From: a bacterium | Lineage (GTDB): Bacteria; Bacteroidota; Ignavibacteria; Kapaibacteriales; UBA7675 | DNA length: 55,482 nt | NCBI GenBank assembly: GCA_030430495.1 | Contig: JAUIKM010000038.1 | Coordinates: 1 to 55,482 of the forward strand | Direction: 5' to 3' | Shown here: one piece after another, positions 26,576 to 33,292 of the stretch | How the letters are laid out: every line of letters begins with the position of its first letter | How positions within the stretch are numbered: the stretch's first letter is position 1 | Notes under the pieces: model-generated | What the model was told of the DNA's origin: nothing | Databases searched by the model: none | What the model saw: only the letters and a program-made list of their open reading frames with translations | Made by a program: the position numbers and the translations under genes

Positions 26576-27151
26576 TCAGTCCAGGTCGCCGACCGACTCG
26601 ATGATACGGCCCGGCAATCCGTATTCAATGGCGTCTTCCGCCGTCAGCCAGAAATCGCGCAGCGTGTCTTTTTCGACGCGTTCCAGCGGCTGCCCCGTCG
26701 CTTCCGCCAGAATGCGGTTGATGCGCGCGCGCGTCTTCAGAATCTGGTCCGTGTGAATTTCCAGGTCGCTTGCAGGTCCGCGAGCGCCGCCCAGCGGCTG
26801 GTGAATCAGGAAACGCGTGTTCGGCAGGCAGACGCGTTGGTCCTTCGGCACAGATACATAGATCAGCGTCGCCGCGCTCACCACCCAGCCCGTACCGATA
26901 ATTATCACCTTCGGTTTGATAAAACGAATCATGTCGTGAATCGTATCGCCGGATTCCACGTGGCCTCCGGGCGAGTTAACGAGCACGCGAATGTCGTCGT
27001 CTGATTCGGCCGCCAACGCCAGCAACTGAGCGCAGACTCTCTCCGCCAGATCCATGTCGATTTCGCCGAAAATCGTCACGACGCGCGCCTTGAGCAGTCG
27101 TTCCTGCAGACCGTTTTTGGCTTTGTCTTCTTGCTTTTTTTCCTCTGCCAT
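26576..27151 (-). CDS. ClpP-like serine protease
   Basis: A 191-residue ClpP-fold protein. The catalytic triad aligns as Ser92 (in GWVVSAATL), His117 (FLIHQPLGG) and Asp166 ([11 protein letters not shown]), and the [10 protein letters not shown] oxyanion segment is at 59-68. The canonical context of the serine (A-A-S-M-G) is replaced by V-V-S-A-A. The N-terminus is short and lysine-rich ([14 protein letters not shown]) instead of the usual axial-loop sequence. It is therefore a paralogue or divergent form rather than the standard ClpP; a partner ATPase is not encoded nearby. It is cytoplasmic. Confidence 0.85.
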   Translation of the reverse strand: MAEEKKQEDKAKNGLQERLLKARVVTIFGEIDMDLAERVCAQLLALAAESDDDIRVLVNSPGGHVESGDTIHDMIRFIKPKVIIIGTGWVVSAATLIYVSVPKDQRVCLPNTRFLIHQPLGGARGPASDLEIHTDQILKTRARINRILAEATGQPLERVEKDTLRDFWLTAEDAIEYGLPGRIIESVGDLD

Positions 27152-27588
27152 GCATCAACTCCACTGTATTGCTGGTCCGTAAAATTCCGGTTCTATCGGC
27201 AAGAATGACCGATGGATCACTGACGCACGCGCGCCGCCTTTCATGTATCGACCGCAAAATCCCCCTTTTTTGGCCTATTACCGCATTTTCCCGCCGCAGC
27301 CGCTTCAGCTCCCGGCTTTGATCTGCTTTTCAGAGCGCTCACCTTCGGTGGCTTCTCATGACCTTCTTGTTTGTCACCGGGTGTGAAGCGGCGCGGTATT
27401 TGTGCATTGCGCCGCACGGCCGCCGGAAAGATATTGCGCGAACTGTTGGCGAGTGTTCAACTGGCCGCGCGGCGCGCGGCGCACAACTGTTTTAGAAATC
27501 TTTTACATGTCAGTGACGCCTACGTAAAATCTTCGTGGTATTTAGGGCCTTGCTCAACGCATAGAGATGGTTAAGAGATGATGCAGAA
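27152..27588. other. Gene-free interval between divergent clpP-like and HAD-fusion genes
   Basis: 437 bp with no supportable gene; a 67-codon open frame at 27371 has no ribosome site or family. It contains a CTCACCTTCGGTGG hairpin (27339-27352) similar to the repeat near 394 and 464. It also contains an exact TTGTTTGTCA at 27367-27376. Confidence 0.5.
27367..27376 (+). repeat. Dispersed 10-mer TTGTTTGTCA (copy 7)
   Basis: An exact plus-strand copy in the intergenic region upstream of the HAD-fusion gene. On the minus strand it is followed by GAAGG. Confidence 0.6.
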
Positions 27589-29025
27589 ATGAAAGAACGA
27601 CTTTCGATCCTGGTTTCACACCTGGAGCGAATGAGATCAAAACATCCGGACGAGCGGCTGCTGATGTTGCTCGACTTCGAGGGTTCCGTCTTTGATCTCA
27701 CTTCACTCCTGCCGCCACTTCTTCTCGACTTCGACGCCGCAATGGACGCCGAACTCAGCGGCCGTATTCGCGTCAAACCACAGCCGACCGCCACGAACCG
27801 CCTGGACGACCTGCTGGCCACCCGCGCGTTAACACGTTCGGAAATTAGCCGCGTGTGGGCCTGGTATCACAGCAACTATTCGCTGGCCGGTCCCGACTTC
27901 GACGAGTTGCGCATCTTTGAAGGAGTGTTGCCGCTGCTCTCCTGGCTGCAATCGCAGCCAAACGTCTTTGTGGGCATCGTCACCAGCCGCCCGGAAGAAC
28001 GGCGGGCCGACACGCACGCCTTCCTGCGCCGCGCCGCATCGCGCGCCCGCATCCCGCTGCGGGACCCACTCCTGGCCATGACGCCCGGCCGCCCTTTCAG
28101 CGAAAAAACCGGCGGGCTTGCCGCCAACACGCGCTACTTTCAGGAACAGGGCTTTTGCGTCTTTGCCGTTGCCGGCGTCTGCGAAACGGATGCCGCGCTG
28201 TTAAACGACATCGACGCCCAGCGCGAAATCCTGGTTCTGCCATTTGGCCCCGTCTTTGCCCAACCCAAAAAATTAACAGCGAAAAAAGCTCCAGGCACAG
28301 CGCCGCCGGACATCGCTCCCGCTGACAAACAAGAGGGGTTTTATCAGAGTGAAAGTCCGGGCGGAATCGATCTGGCGTGGACGCGCGTCAATGACATGCA
28401 AACGCTGCACAGTTTTCTCGACTCCTCGATCCGCTGGGCCGAAATGGACGTGTTCCAGGACCCCGTCAGCCGCGACCTGATTCTGCGCCGCAACAGTTTT
28501 AACCAAACGCCGCTGCAGCGCCACGAGGACATCCTGCTGCTGGAAGTGTGCCTGTACAAGTGCCGCCGCCACGGGCGCGGAATTAAACTGGATTTCAAGG
28601 AAGGCGGCGACCTGATCGATCGCGTTATCGAAGTGGTGCGCGCACACGATTTCCCCGACACCGACCTGTGGTTTAACGGACATGTGGAGCGATTCCACGA
28701 AAACGGATTCCGCCGTCTGGCCGCAGCGTTTCCCGGCGCGGCGATTCAGTGCCCGATTCACTTCATGGAATCGACGATCATGGAATCGCCCAACAAAGCG
28801 CTCGAAATATTGACGATGTTAAAAAGCTGGGGCGTGCGCCGTTTTTCCATCAATTGGTTAACACAGAACAAACGCGCGATGATCGACTACCTGTCCCGCT
28901 GGGGTTTTGAAGTTAACATCTACAACGTCCCGAACCACGAATCTTTTGTGCAGGCGCTGCACCTGCTGCCGCGATCCATTTCCACCGACTTCCGCGCGCA
29001 GCCCTTGCAACTGCCGCTTGTTTAA
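27589..29025 (+). CDS. Two-domain protein: HAD-like domain fused to a menorin/FAM151-like (GDPD-type barrel) domain
   Basis: A 478-residue protein. The N-terminal half is HAD-like: motif I is LLDFEGSV with the Asp29 nucleophile, but the second acid is Glu31 and the next position is Ser. Motif II is in GIVTSRPEERR near 129-139. A low-complexity linker (about 228-254, PPDIAPADKQEG) contains the dispersed 10-mer in its DNA. The C-terminal half resembles DUF2181/menorin, related to glycerophosphodiester phosphodiesterase barrels: WAEMDVFQD near 283-291, GIKLDFKEGG near 324-333 and LWFNGHVERF near 351-360. Substrates are unknown. The stop overlaps that of the convergent endonuclease V gene. Confidence 0.6.
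   Translation: MKERLSILVSHLERMRSKHPDERLLMLLDFEGSVFDLTSLLPPLLLDFDAAMDAELSGRIRVKPQPTATNRLDDLLATRALTRSEISRVWAWYHSNYSLAGPDFDELRIFEGVLPLLSWLQSQPNVFVGIVTSRPEERRADTHAFLRRAASRARIPLRDPLLAMTPGRPFSEKTGGLAANTRYFQEQGFCVFAVAGVCETDAALLNDIDAQREILVLPFGPVFAQPKKLTAKKAPGTAPPDIAPADKQEGFYQSESPGGIDLAWTRVNDMQTLHSFLDSSIRWAEMDVFQDPVSRDLILRRNSFNQTPLQRHEDILLLEVCLYKCRRHGRGIKLDFKEGGDLIDRVIEVVRAHDFPDTDLWFNGHVERFHENGFRRLAAAFPGAAIQCPIHFMESTIMESPNKALEILTMLKSWGVRRFSINWLTQNKRAMIDYLSRWGFEVNIYNVPNHESFVQALHLLPRSISTDFRAQPLQLPLV
28323..28343 (-). repeat. Dispersed 10-mer inside a 21-bp repeat (copy 8), within coding sequence
   Basis: TGACAAACAA at 28323-28332 plus the 11 bases after it repeat 6828-6848 exactly in inverse orientation. 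Here the word encodes part of the flexible linker between the two domains of the HAD-fusion protein. Confidence 0.75.
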
Positions 29026-29711
29026 GTCCGGGCCATGTCCTTTTTGATCTCCGCGACGCGTTTGTCCGCCAGGCGCGTCGGCTCCGGCAGTCGCAGCCCG
29101 CGGCCGCAGCGCAGGACCGTGTTCACCGCCTCGTCCAGCGTCGTTTTGTGTCCGATGCTCACGTAGACCGGCTTAACATTGTCGCGCGTGCGCAGCACCG
29201 CGCCCAGTTCCTCGCCGTCTTTGGCCAGCAGTTGCGTGCGGTTGCCGCGCTGTGGACCGGGTTCCACATGCAAGCCAGTCAGGCGGCTCTTGGCGCAGGC
29301 GACGGAGGGCATGTCGCACAGCAGGCCAACGTGTGAAGCGATACCCAAACGACGTGGATGGGCAATGCCGTGACCGTCGAACATCAACAGATCCACCCGG
29401 TGCTGAACTTTTTCCAGCGCGGCCAGAATCGCCGGCGCCTCGCGGAAACTCAGAAAGCCGGGAATGTAGGGGAACAGAGTCGGCGCCGTCGCGTGCTGTT
29501 CCTCCACGATGCAGGATTTCTCCATATCCCAGACGATTGCCGCAGCCAGGCACTCGCGCCCTTCCGCCGGAAAGGCGCAGTCCAGTCCCGCCGCGTAACG
29601 CAGTTTGCCGAGACTGCCGCGGCGGATGATCCGGCCGGCCAGTTCGCGTTGGACTGCGGCAGCCGCCTGCGTGTCGATGTCCCAGTCGTGCCGTGCCGCG
29701 GGAAGTTTCAT
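29022..29711 (-). CDS. nfi: Endonuclease V
   Basis: A 229-residue enzyme that nicks DNA (or RNA) next to deaminated adenine (inosine). Family motifs are AAGLDCAF with the catalytic Asp (about 44), FPYIPGFLSFREAPAIL (about 80-96, the wedge-forming PYIPG), LLMFDGHGIAHPRRLGIASH (about 108-127, second catalytic Asp) and PVYVSIGHKTTLDEAV near 180-195. All catalytic acids appear intact. The length is normal. It is convergent with the HAD-fusion gene: the two TAA stops share the palindrome TTAA, leaving no room for a terminator between them. Confidence 0.93.
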   Translation of the reverse strand: MKLPAARHDWDIDTQAAAAVQRELAGRIIRRGSLGKLRYAAGLDCAFPAEGRECLAAAIVWDMEKSCIVEEQHATAPTLFPYIPGFLSFREAPAILAALEKVQHRVDLLMFDGHGIAHPRRLGIASHVGLLCDMPSVACAKSRLTGLHVEPGPQRGNRTQLLAKDGEELGAVLRTRDNVKPVYVSIGHKTTLDEAVNTVLRCGRGLRLPEPTRLADKRVAEIKKDMART

Positions 29712-29760
29712 GTCCGTTCTTCAGTTTCCAGTTAACAGATGAGGTGAGTTAAACAGGTCC

Positions 29761-30261
29761 TCAACGACGCGATGCCGGGCGCAGCTGTCCGCGCGCCCAG
29801 GAGGCGGCGAGCAGCAGAACCAGGGCGATGATGTTAATGCCGAAGCGCATGAGGTCCGCCGGCGGGTCGAAGTTCAATACAAATTGTCCGCCCAGATCGA
29901 AGTTCATCCTGAAGCCGGTCGCGCTGTCGAATTGCAGATACCAGGCCGCGCCGGTGTAGAAGTAATACTGCGCCGGCACTCCGCTGAATCCGAATGACTT
30001 GAATACGAGCAGTGGGTACATCAATAGCCAGGCGCGCGTTTGTGCGTTGCGGCATTTCCACGCCGTAATAATCGTGAAGATCGCCAGCGCCAGCAGCAGT
30101 CCCATGCTGATGAATTCCCCGTCGCCCGCCGGATTGCCGCCGAACAGCAGACCGAGAATAATGCCGGCGTGGATGATGGCAATTGAGGCCAGCGTGATTT
30201 CCGCCGCCACGACGCCGCTGATCACGTTTTGTGCTAGTTGTTTTCTGCTCCTGTGTTGCAT
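29761..30261 (-). CDS. Membrane protein of unknown function
   Basis: A 166-residue protein with four hydrophobic segments: VVAAEITLASIAIIHAGIIL (about 17-36), GLLLALAIFTIITAW (about 54-68), a weaker AWLLMYPLLVFKSFG (about 77-91) and FGINIIALVLLLAASW (about 139-154). Between the last two is a periplasmic loop with YYFYTGAAWYLQFD. No family is recognised. GGAAAG precedes the ATG at a good distance. It lies 49 bp upstream of the endonuclease V gene on the same strand and may be co-transcribed. Confidence 0.7.
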   Translation of the reverse strand: MQHRSRKQLAQNVISGVVAAEITLASIAIIHAGIILGLLFGGNPAGDGEFISMGLLLALAIFTIITAWKCRNAQTRAWLLMYPLLVFKSFGFSGVPAQYYFYTGAAWYLQFDSATGFRMNFDLGGQFVLNFDPPADLMRFGINIIALVLLLAASWARGQLRPASRR

Positions 30262-30614
30262 CGATCTTTCCGGCAGTGTGATTGCGCCGCCGCGGCGCTT
30301 TGTGTTCAGTTTCGAACTGCAAGATACACAGCATGAGATTGTTGTCCGTGATTTGGTCGGAGAGAAGCGGGTGAGGCGGAGCCAGTTTCAGGCCCAACTA
30401 CGCAAAACTATGTAGGAGCTGTGTGCACTTGGGGCTCACAGCTCAAAAACTTATCGTGCCAAAAATTTTTTGTTCCGAATTCTCCCCTCAACGTCCGGTT
30501 TTCCGCCTCAACCGTTTTTTACGCGCGCGAAGCGCGGTCGCGCCGCTCCACGTCTCAATTCCAACCGCCGCCCCAGGAGCCGAATATTTTCACACCCAAA
30601 TCGTATCTCTCCCC
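30262..30614. other. Gene-free interval with a dispersed stem-loop
   Basis: 353 bp between divergent genes. It contains the stem-loop repeat at 30416-30444 and A/T-rich sequence around 30450-30480. The radical SAM frame stays open to 30423, but the added residues are not family-like. No clear promoter is seen. Confidence 0.4.
30416..30444. repeat. Dispersed stem-loop repeat, copy B
   Basis: GAGCTGTG (30416-30423) pairs perfectly with CACAGCTC (30437-30444) around a 13-base loop with TGCACTTGG. It is nearly the same sequence as 9759-9784 (GCTGTGTGC, CTTGG and CTCACAGC shared). A TGTAGG/ACTATG-type A+T-rich flank precedes it. Confidence 0.55.
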
Positions 30615-31676
30615 ATGCAAGCCGGTAAAAAAGCCATCAAAGGACGCGGCGCGGCCGAAAACCCCGCCCACCGTTTCACCACGATCAGCCTGGAGCGCGA
30701 TCCGGACTGGAACGAGGACGACCCCGCGCCGCAGACGCAGATTCTGCGCGACGAGGCCCGCAGCATTCTCGTGCGCAACAACAGCCCCGACGTGCCCTTC
30801 GAATACGGCATCAATCCCTACCGCGGCTGCGAACACGGCTGCATCTACTGTTATGCGCGCCCCTCCCATGAATACTTCGGGCTGTCCGCCGGCGTGGACT
30901 TCGAAAGTAAAATCCTCGTCAAAGAACACGCGCCGCGGATGCTGGCGCGCGAACTGGCGCGGCCGGGCTGGAAACCGCAGGTCATCGCACTCAGCGGCAA
31001 TACCGACGCTTATCAGCCGCTCGAACGACGCCTGAAAATCACGCGCGGCTGCCTGGAAGTACTGCGCGATTTCCGCAATCCCGTCGCCATCATCACCAAG
31101 AATGCACTGATTACGCGGGACCTCGACCTGCTGCGCGACTTAAACAACTACGACGCCGCGGCCGTCATGATTTCCGTCACGACGCTCGACGGCGCTCTGA
31201 CGCGCATCCTGGAACCGCGCACCTCGCAGCCCGCCAAACGACTCCTGGCCATTCGCAGCCTCGCCGAAGCGGGCATCCCCGTCGGCGTCATGGTCGCGCC
31301 GGTCATACCCGGAATCACCGACCACGAGACCGCCGCCATTCTGGAAGCCGCCGCTTCCCACGGCGCAACACGCGCCGGATATGTTAACCTGCGTCTGCCG
31401 CTGAGCGTCGCGCCGCTGCTGGAAACCTGGCTGGAAGAGCACTACCCCGACCGCAAAAACAAAGTCCTCAATCGCGTGCGCTCCATGCACGCCGGCAAAC
31501 TTAACGTCAACAACTTCGGCGCGCGCATGCGCGGCGAAGGCGCCTACGCCGACCTGTACTCACAACAGTTTAAAATTCTCTGCGAACGCTTCGGCTTAAA
31601 CAAACAAAGCGACAAATCGCTCAGCACCGCACATTTTCGCCGCTATGACCCCACACAGAACGAGCTGTGGCAGTAG
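30615..31676 (+). CDS. Radical SAM protein of the PA0069/Rv2578c (SPL-like) family
   Basis: A 353-residue protein. The iron-sulfur cluster motif is Cys72-x3-Cys76-x2-Cys79 in GCEHGCIYCYARP, preceded by PFEYGINPYRG as in the family. ALSGNTDAYQPLERRLKITR (about 116-135) and the VSVTTLDG-like ISVTTLDGALTRILEPRT follow. The family is related to spore photoproduct lyase in sequence, but its reaction is unknown to me. I chose the ATG at 30615 (MQAGKKAIKGRGA) because alignment to the family begins there; no Shine-Dalgarno is visible. Residues 1-50 contain the conserved RFTTISLERD stretch. Confidence 0.88.
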   Translation: MQAGKKAIKGRGAAENPAHRFTTISLERDPDWNEDDPAPQTQILRDEARSILVRNNSPDVPFEYGINPYRGCEHGCIYCYARPSHEYFGLSAGVDFESKILVKEHAPRMLARELARPGWKPQVIALSGNTDAYQPLERRLKITRGCLEVLRDFRNPVAIITKNALITRDLDLLRDLNNYDAAAVMISVTTLDGALTRILEPRTSQPAKRLLAIRSLAEAGIPVGVMVAPVIPGITDHETAAILEAAASHGATRAGYVNLRLPLSVAPLLETWLEEHYPDRKNKVLNRVRSMHAGKLNVNNFGARMRGEGAYADLYSQQFKILCERFGLNKQSDKSLSTAHFRRYDPTQNELWQ

Positions 31677-31893
31677 TTCCAATCACCCGGGACGCAGACA
31701 CAAAACACCCGGCTGTTTAACACGCCGTTGCCGTCAACAGCGCTCCTGCAAAGTGCTTAACCAGATGTTCATACAGTTTTAACCGCACCCAAACAGCCAC
31801 GCAACAAATTCAGACTATATTGGGCGTTTTCTCTGCGTCGGCTCGGCTCCCCCCAAATACTCCATTCTTTTCTATTCACACCTGGATGTTTAC

Positions 31894-33183
31894 ATGAAGC
31901 GATTGTTTCAAATGCGCTTGTTATTACTGGCCGGCACCTGCCTGCTAATCAGCACGGGCTGCGACGACGACAACGGCACTGAGCCGAACACGGGACCGAA
32001 CTATCCTTCCACGCCGGTGGAACTGATGCCGCGCCCCTCGCTCGCCACCTTCGGCGACGTCAACGTCTGGCACGGCGGTTATGGCTCCGGCATGGCGCTG
32101 GACCTGACGTCCGACGAACACTTCTACATTATGACCGACCGCGGCCCGAACTTCGACGGCGCGGACGGCGACTCCAAAGTGTTTCCGATCCCCTCGTTCA
32201 GTCCCGTCATCGGCCGCTTTAAACTTGAAAACGGCGAAATGAATCTCGTCTCCTCCATCGTACTCAAAGATGCGAGCGGCACGCCGATCACCGGCTTGCC
32301 GAACCCCGTCGGCGCCGGCGGGACGGGCGAGACGCCCTCAGACCTCGACGGCAATGTCCTGCCTTTCGACGCCAATGGCCTCGATCCCGAAGGCATTCAG
32401 TTCATGAGCGACGGTACGTTCTGGGTGAGCGACGAGTACGGTCCCTACATGGTCCACTTCAACGCCGGCGGTACAACCATCGAGCGCCTGAGCCCCTTCT
32501 CCAGCGGCCGCCGTCTGCCGCTCGTGCTGCAGAAACGACGCCCCAACCGCGGTATGGAAGGTCTGACGATCACGCCGGACCAAAGCAAAATTGTCGGCAT
32601 CATGCAGTCCTCGCTCGACAACCCGAGCAAAAGCGTGCGCTCGACCTCCAAAGTGACGCGTATCGTCGTTTTCGACCTCGCGACCGGCACGTCGAAACTC
32701 TTCCTCTACGAGCAGGAAGCCCCGGCTCTGAGCAACAGCGAAATCCGCGCCGTCTCCAACACGGAATTCATCGTGCTCGAACGCGACGGCGCTTTCCAGG
32801 ACGCCGGCGCAGTCTACAAACGCCTCTACAAAATCGACATCAGCAATGCCACGGACGTGCTGGGCGACGATACAGAGAACGGCATGATGATCAACGGCAA
32901 GACGCTGGAAGAAAGCACGCGCTCGGAAATCGAGGGCGCCGGCATCAACTTCGTGACAAAGAGCCTGGTGTTCGACATTCTCTCAATCTCCGGCGGTTAT
33001 CCGCACGACAAACCGGAAGGTTTTGTGATCATCAGCAGCACGCGTATCGGCATCATCAACGATGATGACTTCGGCGTGGATGACAACGGCAACGGCGGCC
33101 TGGTGCAGAAGCTGCTGCCGGGAACGACGACGACCGACAGCAACAAGATGTACTTCGTGACGCTCTCGACGCCGCTCTTCTGA
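31894..33183 (+). CDS. Lipoprotein with an esterase-like phytase domain
   Basis: A 429-residue protein with a lipoprotein signal peptide (MKRLFQMRLLLLAGTCLLISTGC; modified Cys23), followed by the acidic DDDNGTEPN. The rest fits the 'esterase-like activity of phytase' beta-propeller family: SGMALDLTSDEHFYIMTDRG (about 68-87), LDPEGIQFMSDGTFWVSDEYGPY (in two blocks, about 165-187), RGMEGLTITPDQ (about 218-229) and KPEGFVIISSTRIGIINDDD near 376-395. Acidic residues suggest calcium binding. It is probably anchored in the outer membrane. A strong hairpin terminator follows at 33234. Confidence 0.85.
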   Translation: MKRLFQMRLLLLAGTCLLISTGCDDDNGTEPNTGPNYPSTPVELMPRPSLATFGDVNVWHGGYGSGMALDLTSDEHFYIMTDRGPNFDGADGDSKVFPIPSFSPVIGRFKLENGEMNLVSSIVLKDASGTPITGLPNPVGAGGTGETPSDLDGNVLPFDANGLDPEGIQFMSDGTFWVSDEYGPYMVHFNAGGTTIERLSPFSSGRRLPLVLQKRRPNRGMEGLTITPDQSKIVGIMQSSLDNPSKSVRSTSKVTRIVVFDLATGTSKLFLYEQEAPALSNSEIRAVSNTEFIVLERDGAFQDAGAVYKRLYKIDISNATDVLGDDTENGMMINGKTLEESTRSEIEGAGINFVTKSLVFDILSISGGYPHDKPEGFVIISSTRIGIINDDDFGVDDNGNGGLVQKLLPGTTTTDSNKMYFVTLSTPLF

Positions 33184-33233
33184 TTCAACTGATTCACGCC
33201 GCTTCAAGTGCGAAGCGCCTGTTTAAAACCACG

Positions 33234-33259
33234 GCGGGAAGTCCATCTGGACTTCCCGC
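33234..33259. terminator. Hairpin terminator between convergent genes
   Basis: GCGGGAAGTCCA (33234-33245) and TGGACTTCCCGC (33248-33259) are perfect complements, with an effective ATCT loop. TGCTGTTTTG follows on plus and CGTGGTTTTAAAC on minus. It can serve both the phytase-like gene (plus) and the GAF gene (minus). Confidence 0.8.
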
Positions 33260-33292
33260 TGCTGTTTTGCGTTAAATCTGTCGGCTCGGGAC

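Noticed and set aside
27371-27574. 67-codon open frame upstream of the HAD-fusion gene
   Set aside because: It has no ribosome site and an Arg/Ala-rich composition typical of random GC-rich frames.
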